DNA of 64,000 bases from Caenorhabditis elegans. Taxonomy: Eukaryota; Nematoda; Chromadorea; Rhabditida; Rhabditidae. This document shows positions 51,585-63,406 of the stretch, piece after piece (positions within the stretch are counted from its first letter, which is position 1; each line of letters starts with the position of its first letter). The notes under the pieces were generated by a model. The model did no database searches. It had not been told where the DNA came from and was given only the letters and a program-made list of their open reading frames with translations. Position numbers and translations under genes: made by a program. Where the stretch lies: assembly GCF_000002985.6 (NCBI RefSeq), contig NC_003280.10, positions 15,000,501 through 15,064,500 of the forward strand. Direction: 5' to 3'.

Positions 51585-54073
51585 TCAAATGGAAACTCCA
51601 ATATCCTTCGCTAATCGCCGAAGCACACCCCATCCGATTTTCGACAGTTTCCCCTTCATCTCCTTCATCGTTCTCGGATCTTGGAGCGGCATCCTGAAGT
51701 ATTCCTGGTCCTCCAACAACATCCCATCGACTGCGTGCACCTTGAAGCTGTAAATTTTTTTTATTTGCAAAATCAAGTAGTTTCAAAATCTTACAAGTGT
51801 GCAAGGACGCAAGCCCTCACCACTTCCTCCACAGGCGTCGAAGCCCAAAAAAAGCCGCTCGTAGGCATCGTCTCGACCAGGAATACATCGAGCCACTCGG
51901 ATTGATCGATGATGGCTTGAATTTTAGCCGCCGATTCGCTGGTCTTGACTGCAAACTTCGCGACTTTTTTGGGGACATTGTTCATCAGGGGCATCGAGTG
52001 GTACCAGATCGACTCCACGTCCGTCACTCTGAAATATTATAATTTTATAAATTTAAATGTGCTAAATTTTTGAAAAATGTTAAAAAAATTTTTAACAATT
52101 TCAATTTTCATAGAATTTTGATTTTTTTGACGAGAAATAAATTGGCAAAATTTTATAAATAATATGAAATAATTTATTTTTAAAACAAATAAATTAAACA
52201 ACTGTTTAAAAAAATTGCCAAAAATTTTTAATGATTTTTTTTTCAATTTTGCAAAAAAATTGGAAAATGAGATTAAAAAAATTAAGAAAAAGCGAGACAG
52301 AAAACACGTTTTTTTTTCGTTTTGAATTCAAAGATCTCATTTTTCAAATTTTTTGCAAAATTGAAAAAAATCTGCCTCTTCCTATATTAAATCCTGAAAT
52401 TGCATTCTTGACAGAAATAAAAAATAAGGGCACGTTGTCGACATGGGGTGTCCCGAGAAATGTGACTGCACTTTGAGAGCTTATATCTTGGCTTAGGGTT
52501 GGCGGTTTTTTGAGCAATTTGTTTCAATAGCTTACAAAAATAGCGCCTTCCATCGTCATCATTGTGGGGGGGCGCTTTTGGGAAGGCTAAAACACTGATT
52601 TGAACGGGATTCTGGAGTATGGTCGAAATGGATGTATTCTTTGTACTGACGAATTTCATGTTTTTTCAGCCCCAAATCTTCAGTTTTTCTGACATTTGGT
52701 TCCAATTTGTGCGCAAGAGAGAACTTCGTATTTCCAATTTTTTGAAACTATTTTGAAAAAAATTGGCCCACTTTCCAAAATGTAGGCCATCATTCAATTT
52801 TTGCAAAATCAAAAAGATTGATTAAACGTGAAAAACTTTTCTACCTCTCTCTCTCTTTCTCTATTTTTGGTGATGAATTCGATAATTTTCATTTCTTATT
52901 TTTAATAACGCGAGGAAAACTCAATTTTGAAGACTTTTCGAGATTTTTACTTTTTCCCTAATCTAATTGAGGGCCGCACTTTTTGAACATGTTGGCTACT
53001 TTTAACCTGACTTCCAGCAGGACAGGCTGGAGGCCTGCAATGCTATTGTTTTTCAGTCAAACCCAAAAATCAGGGATTAGGGCCGCCTTCTTACTCTTTG
53101 AAACTTTAGGCCTTTTCTATCCCTACTCCCAGCAGAACAGGCTGGAGGCCTTCTATGAGACGTATGTTTCTATAACTACGTCTGTTTTTGGAAAGGTCTC
53201 TTAATCCGGAGGGCCGCAGGCCCGAATACACAAAAGTATTGGACAGCCATTAAGCCTATTCTGAGCCCAATGAACCCGAGTTGAGGGACGCAGGCCCGAA
53301 TACACGAAGAAGTGTTGGAGATCCGTCAAGCCTATTTTTAGCATAATGATTCAGTTCGAGTGTCGCAGGCCCGAATACACATAGAAGCGCTGGACAACTG
53401 TTAAGCCTATTTTAAGCAAAAAAATTTGAAAAGTGGAAATTTTTATTTCTAAAATTAATATTAAACTAAATTTGGCCGGTCTTGACAAACTTCAGCACAT
53501 TTACTTGGCATTTACTCAACACTTGACTAAACTTTAATAAAGCGAATTATTCTTGAGTTACTCTACGCCGAACCAAACTGCAAAGCCTAGCAAATCTCCG
53601 ATTTGCTAGTCATTAAAAATTTTAAACAAAAAAACATTTTTTTAACAGTTATATTTCAGTTAATTAATTTTTTTTTGTGAAAAATCAAAAACATACCCAA
53701 TTTCAGCGAGAAGATGGAGGAGTTCCGGATGGCTGTCGTTCTCCGGGAGGTGGACAGTGATATTCACCACCGAGAAATGATGAAGGGTGCGGGCCTTCTT
53801 CGAAGCGATGACGTCGTCGGATGGGCGCTGATCCGATGGCCTCTTCTGGTGACGAGGCTCCGACGACTCCAGGGGCTCCGCTTCCGGCTCGGCAACAACT
53901 TCACCACTTCCCTCGCGCTCGCGAGCAGCAAGCTCTCTGTCGTCGAACTCCACGAAGAGCGAATCGACCGATGGAGCTCTGAAGCTCCGCTCTTCGACCT
54001 CCTCGTTGGTGCTGGTGGACGGCGCCGGACTACTCGAATCCGATCGGAACACAGAAAACCACGAGCCAAGGGG
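51585..54073 (-). CDS. Unrecognised gene, 3' half (exons Z and W)
   Basis: Three minus-strand exons: 53697-54073 (Z, left arm), 51795-52028 (W1) and 51585-51747 (W2, ending in a stop). Phases interlock (0 to 2, 2 to 2, then stop), giving 257 residues and no start codon of its own. Z begins PLGSWFSVFRSDSSSPAPS and is acidic and Ser-rich, with a basic patch (KRPSDQRPSDDVIASKKAR) that could be a nuclear signal. It ends in a folded-looking segment, VNITVHLPENDSHPELLHLL. W continues TDVESIWYHSMPLMNNVPKK and WLDVFLVETMPTSGFFW, an apparently globular C-terminal domain. I recognise no family. Z lies wholly inside the left inverted arm; W lies outside it and is single-copy. Upstream exons are not on this strand in the given orientation, because the expected ones (Y) point the other way. 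Confidence 0.6.
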
Positions 54074-55215
54074 CTGGAAAATTCAGATGTTAAAAAGAAA
54101 AGTAAAAAAATGTCTGGAATTTTCATTTTTTGAAAAGTCAAATTTTGCCAAAAATTGCACTATTTATAGAAATTGTTTAAATTTAAAAAAAAAACGAGAA
54201 TGGCTAGCTACTGATGAGACCACGGCCATCCTCAATTCGAAAAAAAAAACTTTTTTGTAGTCTAGCTAGAGTGGTCGAAACTACAGTTTTTATGTGTTTT
54301 TAACGGCCACTATATCATACATTACAAAAATTTTAAATTTCCAAATTAAAATTCCGAAGAATTCAAAATAATTTGAAAATATATTAAAAGTTTCCGTAAA
54401 AAAATTAAAAAACTCCGTATACATCCAAAAAATTCTAAATTTCTGAATTCATAAGATTCCAAAAATTCCAAAAAATTGAAATTTCCAAGTCAAAATTCCA
54501 AAAAACTCAACAGAGTTTTTTAAGTCGAAAAAATCTCTAAAATTATAAATTTTCTCAGTTTCTAAATTTCCAAAATGCTATAGAATTGCAAAAATCCAAA
54601 AAACTTCCAAAATGCCAAAATTTCCAGTCAAATAAATAAAATTCCCAAAAAAAAAACTAAAAAATGTTTATAATTTTCCTATAATTTTTTTCCCGAAAAA
54701 TCTTTAAATTTTAGACATTTCCAAAATTTTCTAAATTTCTTCAAATTACAAAAAAATTAGTTTCTGTAAAAATCAAAAAAATTGCGGATTTCTAAAATTC
54801 TAAATTAAAAAAATCTGTTTGAATCTTTAAAAAATTTTTATAAAAATTCCAAAAAATCCCAAAAATTCTAAATTTATAAAATTCCGGCAATTCTAAAAAT
54901 TTATAAAAATTAAAAAAAAAAGATTTTCATGACAAATTTTTTTTAATTGAAAAATGACTAGAAATCATTTAAAAAGTCGATTTTTCCCGAAAAAAAAAAA
55001 ATCAAAAAATTTGATTTTTCATTTTTTTAAAAGTAGGCGTAGGTCTTTGCCTGCAGGCATCTTTTTCAGAAAATTCTCCAGAAAAAATAATGATTTATCC
55101 GAAATATGCCAATTAAATGATCAGAAATCATTTTAAAAATCAATTTTTCCCAAAAAAAAACAAAAAAATCCGATTTTTCGTAGGTCGCCTGAAGGTTTTT
55201 TATGGCGTATGTTTT
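52481..55215. repeat. Left arm of 2.73-kb inverted repeat
   Basis: The reverse complement of 59290-62022. The two arms appear identical over all coding and most noncoding bases. Left boundary: ttatatcttggcttaggg, matching ccctaagccaagatataa at 62004-62022. Right boundary: ggcgtatgtttt, matching aaaacatacgcc at 59290. The most obvious mismatch is a diverged patch of about 60 bp near 54680-54745. The arm carries exon Z, a 'ctggaggcctgcaatgct' repeat pair and a triplicated 'aggcccgaatacac' word. Confidence 0.95.
53215..53420. repeat. Three tandem GGCCCGAATACAC units
   Basis: Units of about 65 bp containing 'cgcaggcccgaatacac', then 'ttggacagccattaagccta' or variants. Present in inverted form in the right arm at 61085-61290. 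Confidence 0.85.
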
Positions 55216-57530
55216 CATGGCCAATAAATTATAATTTTCTCACACTCTGAATTTCTTAAAATTTTTAAATATCTGAAATTCCAAAAATTTGAAAAATTAT
55301 AAAATTATAATTTTCCTTAATTTCTGAATTCTATAAAACTGCAAAAAACCAAAAAACCCCACCAAAATGCCAAAATTTCCATTAAAATAAAAATAAATAA
55401 AATTCCAAAAAAACCAACAACAAAAAAGTTTATAATTTTTATTAAATTTTTTTTTGAAAAGTTTGAAAAATTCATAGGTTCCGAAAAATTTTAAAATTTT
55501 CTAAATTTCGTCAAATTCCAAAAAAATATCGTTTCCAAAAAAATCAAAAAAATTCCAAAATTTTCGAATCTTAAATAAATAATTTTTAAAAATTTCAATT
55601 ACTTAAAATTCTAAAAATTTGAAAAAGTTTATATACAAAAATTTTTTAAAAAATTCAAAAAAATGTTCCTTTTTTTCTAAATTTCCAATTTATAATTTTC
55701 CTAAATTTCCTACAATTTCAAAAACTTCTAAATTTCTGAAAATTTCTAAAAATCCCAAAAATTCTAAATTCATAAACATTTATAAAAATGAAAAAAAAAA
55801 AGAATTTCCTGAGAAATTTTTTTAAATTGAAAAATGACTAGAAATCATTTAAAAAGTCGATTTTTCAATTTTTTTTTAATAGGCGTAGGCCTGAAGGCAA
55901 TTTATGACGAAAAAATTCGTTTCATTTTTTGAAAACACAGTGGCCGTTTAAAATACATAAAAGTTGTAGTTTCGACCACTGTAGCTAGACTATCAAAATG
56001 TAATTTTTTTAAATCGAATTGAGAATGGCCGTGGTCTCATCAGTAGCTAGATATTCTCGTTTTTTTTTTAATTTTTAATAGAGTTTGATTCAAAAATTTC
56101 AAAATTTTTTTGAGAAAATTTTAAAAAAATTTCTAATTTTGAAAAGTGGAGCAATTTTTTGCAAAATCTGGCATTTTCAAATTTTTATCAAATCATTTTC
56201 CAAAAAAGTGAGAATTTCAGATAAAATTTTGTTAGAGCTTTGAGGCAGAAGCCGCCCAGATGATAGATTTTTGATTTGAAGACATTTTTCCAAGGATTGC
56301 TGATTCTTCTCGAATAAAGTTGTTGTTCATTATATGCTATATATTACTTTTTTTTTTGAAATTTATGTACGTACCAAATCTCATGTAAATATTACTTCTA
56401 TTTCTTTTTTGTCTTTTCTCCAATTATTTTTGTTAAATTAAATATATTTAATAATGTAGGCGTAGGTCGCCTGCAGGCATTTTTTTTGTGGAAAATTGAT
56501 GATTTATCCGAAACATGTTAATCTTAATGAGAAAAAGAAGCAATTTTCATTTTTAAAAAATTGAGAAGTCCATTTTTTTCCAGAAAAAAATTCGAGTTTT
56601 TCAATTTTTTATAAAGTGAAGGAAAATTTATCAGAAAAATATGCCAATTTTAATGAGAAGTAAATATTTCCCCAAAAAAAACGGGTTTTTAATTTTCAAA
56701 AACAAGAAGTAGGCGTAGGTTGCCTGAAGGCATTTTTTAAAAGAAAACCCTAAAGAAAACAATTATTGATTCATCAGAAAAATGCTGATTTTAATAAGAA
56801 AAAAAATAGTTTTAGATTTTACAAATTGAGAAATCCATTTTTTTTCCGGAAAAAATACAAAAAAAAAAGATGCTTGAATTTTTTTTAAGTAGGCGTAGGT
56901 CGCCTGTAGGCATTTTTTTAAGAAAATTCTACAGGAAAAATTATTGATTTATCCAAAATATGTTAATTTTAATGAGAAAAAATAACCATTTTCATTTAAA
57001 ACAATTACTTTTTTTTCGGGAAAATAACAAAAAATTCGATTTTTCAATTTTTTATGAAGTAGGCATAGGTCGCCTGAAGGCTATCTATCAGAAATATGCC
57101 AATTTTAATGAGAAAAACATTTTATTAATTAATAAATAAATGGCCAGAAATCATTTTAAAATTCGATTTTTCAATTTTTAAAAACAAAAAGTAGGCGTAG
57201 GTCGCCTACAGGCATTTTTTTTTTGTAAAATTAATGATTTATCCGAAATACGTTAATTTTAATGAGAAAAAATAATAGTTTTTAATTAAAAAAATTGAAA
57301 AGTCCATTCTTTCCAGAAAAAAAACAAAAAATTAGATTTTTCAATTTTTTTATAATGTAGGCGTAGGTCGCCTAAAAAAGCTATTTGTCAGAAATATGCC
57401 GATTAATGAAAACGTTTTTTTTAAATAATAAATTACCAGAAATCATTTCGAAAGTCGTATTTCCTGGAAAAACAATAATTTTCAATTTTTCAATTTTTTT
57501 AAAAGTAGGCGTAGGTCGCCTGCAGGCATC
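55030..57530. repeat. Dispersed tandem repeat TAGGCGTAGGTCGCCTGCAGG
   Basis: About ten copies of a 24-bp core, taggcgtaggtcgcctgcag (GGCG...CGCC hairpin), at roughly 55034, 55183, 55877, 56457, 56708, 56888, 57057, 57190, 57356 and 57503, with one more at 58753. Spacing is often 130-180 bp, and most are followed by 'tgatttatccgaaatatg' and 'ttttaatgagaaaa'. The units fill the spacer to the left of exon Y. Confidence 0.85.
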
Positions 57531-59289
57531 TTTTTTTAGAAAATCCTCGACGTTTGAGAAAAATCTACAGAAAAAATTGATGATTTATCAGAAATATTTT
57601 GATTTTAATTTTTAAAAAATTTTAATTGAAAAATTTTCCATTTTTCGAAAACCCTGAAATTTTGAAAATATTCATTAAGCTTAAATTTTTTTCAGATATC
57701 GTATTCCCGAAGCGAAAAATTTTATAATGTCGAATGCAGCCAATGCCACGAAGCTCGTCGTCGAAGCAGGAGAAGGACGCGTCTACGTTCTGAAGACTGA
57801 TCCGAGGGCGACCACCTTCGTCACGGTAACCCACACCATTCCGGCGTGGGGTGGGCCAGCAGCCGAAGCTGTGGTCGTTGGTGGAAACGGAGGAGAGCAG
57901 GAGGCGGTGGAGAATGGAGCTCGAGGAGGTGATGAAGTTGGCGCGTTGGTTGTGGAGCATTGAGGTGAAGGTGCTCGTCGCGTGGAGGAGGGTGTTGTGC
58001 AGGAGGAGAAGCAAGAAGCGGAAGTGGCCGTGGAGGAGGTCGTGGTGGAGGAGCAGGAGCAGGGTGAAGCCGAGGAAGCAGCTGAGGAGGTCGTGAAAGA
58101 GGCCGTGGACGGCGAGTCTCAGTGCTCAATCATAGCCAGGCCAGCTGACTACGATATGGATCAGTCCATATACAGCTCCGTGTCAGCTGGCCTTGAACCG
58201 AGATCGGCAGATGTTCGAGGAGAGGATGAAGATGTGCAGGAAGTTGGTCATGGAGAGCAGCGAGTTCGGGAGGTGGATCCGCGAGCTGATCGTGAAGTTG
58301 AAAGCGATCCGTTCTCTGAAGCCACCACCTTCAGAAGCGATCAGGTCCACGTAAGTTGTAATTTTTTTCTAACTTTTATGTTCTATTGTATGTGTACATT
58401 TTTCTTTTTTCTTCAACTTTTTCCACGTCTCCTCGCGAGCGTGAATAAATTAAATTAAATTAAATTAAACAAAAATTAGAAATAAAATTTTTAGAATTTT
58501 TAGAGTAGCATCTAAAAAATAAATTTTTTTTCTCGATTGAACAATTTCAGGTAAATTCAAATTATTGAAAAAAAAAAACCAAAAAATTCGATTTTTCCAT
58601 TTTCGAGAACAAAATCCTTGCTTTTTTGAGAAAATTCTACAAAAAAAAAGATTTTAATGAGAAAAATAATAATTTTGAATGTAAAAAAATTGAGAAGTCT
58701 ATTTTTTCCCAAAAAAAAACAAAATTTTTTTTTCAATTTTTTAAAAAATTTTTTAATGTAGGCCACCTGCAGGCATTTTTTAAAGAAATTCTCCAAAAAA
58801 ATTAATGATTTATCAGAAATATTTTTATTTTAATTGGAATTTTTTTTGATCGAAAAATGACGAGAAATAATTTTAAAAATAGATTTTTCCTTAAAAAAAC
58901 AAAAAATTCGATTTTTCAATTAAAAAAAACTATAACTTTTGGAAATACATCAAATTTTTTGATTATTTTTTATGAAGCATTGAAATTTTCGAATATTTAG
59001 ATAAGTAATTTTTTTTAATAAAACAATTTTTTTAATTTAGAAAATAAAGAATTTTTGGTATTTCTTTGATTTTTACGGGAACCAATCATTTTTGGAATTT
59101 CAAGAAATTTAGAATTTTTTTTTCGGGAGTTTCATAGGGAAGTTGCAAATTTTTGGAATTTTATAATTTTTTTTTGATTTTCCTTTTTTTTTTTGAATTT
59201 TTAGAATTGTTGGAAATTTAGGAAAATCGTAAACAGAATTTTAAGGGATTTTTTGGAATTTTATCTATTTTTACGGAAACTTTAAATAT
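55216..59289. other. Spacer between the inverted arms
   Basis: A 4.07-kb unique segment held between the two near-identical arms. It contains the plus-strand exons Y1 and Y2 and otherwise AT-rich tandem repeats. If the arms recombine, this is the part that would flip. Confidence 0.9.
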
Positions 59290-60844
59290 AAAACATACGC
59301 CATAAAAAACCTTCAGGCGACCTACGAAAAATCGGATTTTTTTGTTTTTTTTTGGGAAAAATTGATTTTTAAAATGATTTCTGATCATTTAATTGGCATA
59401 TTTCGGATAAATCATTATTTTTTCTGGAGAATTTTCTGAAAAAGATGCCTGCAGGCAAAGACCTACGCCTACTTTTAAAAAAATGAAAAATCAAATTTTT
59501 TGATTTTTTTTTTTTCGGGAAAAATCGACTTTTTAAATGATTTCTAGTCATTTTTCAATTAAAAAAAATTTGTCATGAAAATCTTTTTTTTAATTTTTAT
59601 AAATTTTTAGAATTGCCGGAATTTTATAAATTTAGAATTTTTGGGATTTTTTGGAATTTTTATAAAAATTTTTTAAAGATTCAAACAGATTTTTTTAATT
59701 TAGAATTTTAGAAATCCGCAATTTTTTTGATTTTTACAGAAACTAATTTTTTTGTAATTTGAAGAAATTTAGTTGTTTTTGGAAATGTCGAAAGTTTTAA
59801 TATTTTTCGGAAAAAAATATATGGAAAATTATAAACATTTTTTAGTTTTTTTTTTGGGAATTTTATTTATTTGACTGGAAATTTTGGCATTTTGGAAGTT
59901 TTTTGGATTTTTGCAATTCTATAGCATTTTGGAAATTTAGAAACTGAGAAAATTTATAATTTTAGAGATTTTTTGGACTTAAAAAACTCTGTTGAGTTTT
60001 TTTGGAATTTTGACTTGGAAATTTCAATTTTTTGGAATTTTTGGAATCTTATGAATTCAGAAATTTAGAATTTTTTGGATGTATACGGAGTTTTTTAATT
60101 TTTTTACGGAAACTTTTAATATATTTTCAAATTATTTTGAATTCTTCGGAATTTTAATTTGGAAATTTAAAATTTTTGTAATGTATGATATAGTGGCCGT
60201 TAAAAACACATAAAAACTGTAGTTTCGACCACTCTAGCTAGACTACAAAAAAGTTTTTTTTTTCGAATTGAGGATGGCCGTGGTCTCATCAGTAGCTAGC
60301 CATTCTCGTTTTTTTTTTTTAATTTAAACAATTTCTATAAATAGTGCAATTTTTGGCAAAATTTGACTTTTCAAAAAATGAAAATTCCAGACATTTTTTT
60401 ACTTTTCTTTTTAACATCTGAATTTTCCAGCCCCTTGGCTCGTGGTTTTCTGTGTTCCGATCGGATTCGAGTAGTCCGGCGCCGTCCACCAGCACCAACG
60501 AGGAGGTCGAAGAGCGGAGCTTCAGAGCTCCATCGGTCGATTCGCTCTTCGTGGAGTTCGACGACAGAGAGCTTGCTGCTCGCGAGCGCGAGGGAAGTGG
60601 TGAAGTTGTTGCCGAGCCGGAAGCGGAGCCCCTGGAGTCGTCGGAGCCTCGTCACCAGAAGAGGCCATCGGATCAGCGCCCATCCGACGACGTCATCGCT
60701 TCGAAGAAGGCCCGCACCCTTCATCATTTCTCGGTGGTGAATATCACTGTCCACCTCCCGGAGAACGACAGCCATCCGGAACTCCTCCATCTTCTCGCTG
60801 AAATTGGGTATGTTTTTGATTTTTCACAAAAAAAAATTAATTAA
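57696..60844 (+). CDS. Unrecognised gene, middle part (exons Y) joined to right-arm Z
   Basis: Plus-strand exons 57696-57825 (Y1), 58003-58350 (Y2) and 60431-60807 (Z copy), or 60431-60844 if the last donor is ignored and the frame runs to TAA. Y1 follows the acceptor tttttttcag and reads YRIPEAKNFIMSNAANATKL with an ATG at 57727, so translation could begin there, though the frame is open upstream. An in-frame TGA at 57961 is removed by the proposed intron (donor GTAACC, acceptor gttgtgcag). Y2 is Glu-rich (EEVVVEEQEQGEAEEAAEEV) and then mixed (DMDQSIYSSVSAGLEPRS). Y2 joins Z in phase 0. The right arm contains no W exons, so this version lacks the C-terminal domain found at 51585-52028. It may be a truncated product of a rearrangement rather than a working gene. 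Confidence 0.45.
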
Positions 60845-62022
60845 CTGAAATATAACTGTTAAAAAAATGTTTTTTTGTTTAAAATTTTTAATGACTAGCA
60901 AATCGGAGATTTGCTAGGCTTTGCAGTTTGGTTCGGCGTAGAGTAACTCAAGAATAATTCGCTTTATTAAAGTTTAGTCAAGTGTTGAGTAAATGCCAAG
61001 TAAATGTGCTGAAGTTTGTCAAGACCGGCCAAATTTAGTTTAATATTAATTTTAGAAATAAAAATTTCCACTTTTCAAATTTTTTTGCTTAAAATAGGCT
61101 TAACAGTTGTCCAGCGCTTCTATGTGTATTCGGGCCTGCGACACTCGAACTGAATCATTATGCTAAAAATAGGCTTGACGGATCTCCAACACTTCTTCGT
61201 GTATTCGGGCCTGCGTCCCTCAACTCGGGTTCATTGGGCTCAGAATAGGCTTAATGGCTGTCCAATACTTTTGTGTATTCGGGCCTGCGGCCCTCCGGAT
61301 TAAGAGACCTTTCCAAAAACAGACGTAGTTATAGAAACATACGTCTCATAGAAGGCCTCCAGCCTGTTCTGCTGGGAGTAGGGATAGAAAAGGCCTAAAG
61401 TTTCAAAGAGTAAGAAGGCGGCCCTAATCCCTGATTTTTGGGTTTGACTGAAAAACAATAGCATTGCAGGCCTCCAGCCTGTCCTGCTGGAAGTCAGGTT
61501 AAAAGTAGCCAACATGTTCAAAAAGTGCGGCCCTCAATTAGATTAGGGAAAAAGTAAAAATCTCGAAAAGTCTTCAAAATTGAGTTTTCCTCACGTTATT
61601 AAAAATAAGAAATGAAAATTATCGAATTCATCACCAAAAATAGAGAAAGAGAGAGAGAGGTAGAAAAGTTTTTCACGTTTAATCAATCTTTTTGATTTTG
61701 CAAAAATTGAATGATGGCCTACATTTTGGAAAGTGGGCCAATTTTTTTCAAAATAGTTTCAAAAAATTGGAAATACGAAGTTCTCTCTTGCGCACAAATT
61801 GGAACCAAATGTCAGAAAAACTGAAGATTTGGGGCTGAAAAAACATGAAATTCGTCAGTACAAAGAATACATCCATTTCGACCATACTCCAGAATCCCGT
61901 TCAAATCAGTGTTTTAGCCTTCCCAAAAGCGCCCCCCACAATGATGACGATGGAAGGCGCTATTTTTGTAAGCTATTGAAACAAATTGCTCAAAAAACCG
62001 CCAACCCTAAGCCAAGATATAA
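59290..62022. repeat. Right arm of 2.73-kb inverted repeat
   Basis: Partner of 52481-55215. It contains the second, identical copy of exon Z at 60431-60807, on the plus strand. The exon is identical over 377 bp, implying a recent origin or ongoing gene conversion. Confidence 0.95.
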
Positions 62023-62931
62023 ATTTTTTTTGGTTTCCTTGGAATTTTATTTATTTTAATGGAAATTTTGGCATTTTAGAGGTTTTTTGGATTTTTGATT
62101 CAATAGAATTTTGGAAATTCAGAAATTGAGGAAAATTATAATTTAATAATTTTTGGGATTTTTTGGAATTTTATTGATTATTACGGAAACATTAAATTTT
62201 TTCAAATTTTAGGAATTTCTGGTTAGAAATTTTTGGGTTTTTTTGGAGATATTTAGAAATATTAAGAAATTCAGGATATGAGAAAATTATAATTTTATAT
62301 TTTTTTGAAATTTTATTTATTTTTAAATTCTTTGCAATTTTTATTTGGAAATTTCAAAGTTTTCGAATTTTATGAATTCAGAAAGGTTTGGAATTGTCGG
62401 AAATTTATAAAATAATTTTTGATATTTTTATGGAATTTTTTAATTTTTTGAAGGGAAACTTTGAATTTTTAGCTTTTTTCAATGGAATTTTAATCGTTTT
62501 TACGGAAATCTTGAGATATTTGATTTTCCCATTAAATAAAAATTTCTGTGGAATTTCGGAAGTTTTTTTCAAAATTTTGGAATTTTATGAAAAAAATACA
62601 ATTTTAGAATTTTTAAAATTGTCGGAAATTTTAGAAATGTAGAAATTTTTGAATTTGTCGGAATTGAAGAAATATTATAAATTTAGAAATTGTTCAGTGT
62701 TTTCGGAAGTTTAGAAATTATTGGAGTTTTTTTTACTGAAATTTTCAAAAAAAAAATTTTGAACGTTTTTTTTTTTTGGATTTTTGCGATTATTTGGAAT
62801 TTCGGAAATTTATAGAATATTAGAAAATTTTTTTGGGATTTTTATGGAGACTTTGAATATTTGGAAATTGTCGAAAAATTTATAAATTTTTTGAATTTTT
62901 TTTTTGATTTTTTCGGAAGACTGAGGGATAC
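62023..62931. other. AT-rich stretch without a gene
   Basis: Low-complexity sequence with repeated 'ttttggaattttattgatt' words. Open frames here have no coding character. Confidence 0.7.
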
Positions 62932-63128
62932 ATCATCGCCGGAGCCCAGTCGCATTGTGCATGGTCGATTCTCATGATTTTCAACGATCCTCCTTCTCGG
63001 CAAGCTCGCTCCGAATCCTGCTCACACTGCTGAAATTTTTCAAAAATTTGGTTCGAAAATCTGTTCTAAAAAATAAATTTTCACTCACCTCTGGCTGCTG
63101 AAGTCTCTGGAGGTGCTGGACTAGATCT
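62932..63128 (-). CDS. Unrecognised gene, upstream exons (X)
   Basis: Two minus-strand exons: 63089-63128 (acceptor tttcccag, donor GTGAGT) and 62932-63029 (acceptor aaatttcag, donor GTATCC). They read DLVQHLQRLQQPE, then QCEQDSERACREGGSLKIMR, then IDHAQCDWAPAM. Composition is coding-like and stands out from the AT-rich flanks. The second exon ends in phase 2, which is what exon Y1 (57696) requires, but Y1 lies on the opposite strand in this orientation. The left-arm Z exon needs phase 0 and so cannot follow X directly. Further 5' exons must lie right of the window. The GTATCC donor is weak; the alternative reading ends at CCCTCAG. Confidence 0.45.
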
Positions 63129-63389
63129 CTGGGAAAGTGATTTTTTTTTCAATCAACGACAAAAAAATCGCATTTATTTTGTTCTGTGAAATGCACATTA
63201 AAACAAAATTAAAATTTTTTGGATTTCGCATGAAAAATCGATATTTCTAAATTAAAACACATTTCACAGAGAGCAGATCTATAGAGAAGGAGAGAGATTT
63301 ACATGAAACTACTGGCTTGAAGGATTTTCCGCATTTTAGGGGGGTTAGACAGGGGAAAGGGTAAAATAATTATTAATTTACAGACTGGA

Positions 63390-63406
63390 GGGGGGGGGGG
63401 GGGGGG
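63390..63406 (+). repeat. Poly-G tract, 17 G
   Basis: Seventeen consecutive G, preceded by GGA. It can form a G-quadruplex, and in C. elegans such tracts depend on the DOG-1/FANCJ helicase for stability. It lies upstream of exons X on their strand. Confidence 0.95.

Noticed and set aside
52983..53204. 73-codon frame present in both inverted arms
   Set aside because: It spans a 'caggctggaggcct' repeat pair, has no splice or start context, and duplication alone explains its conservation.
57821..58129. Minus-strand Pro/His-rich frame of 102 codons opposite exon Y
   Set aside because: It is the antisense of a GAG/GTG-rich exon, lacks splice signals, and the plus-strand model has matching phases.
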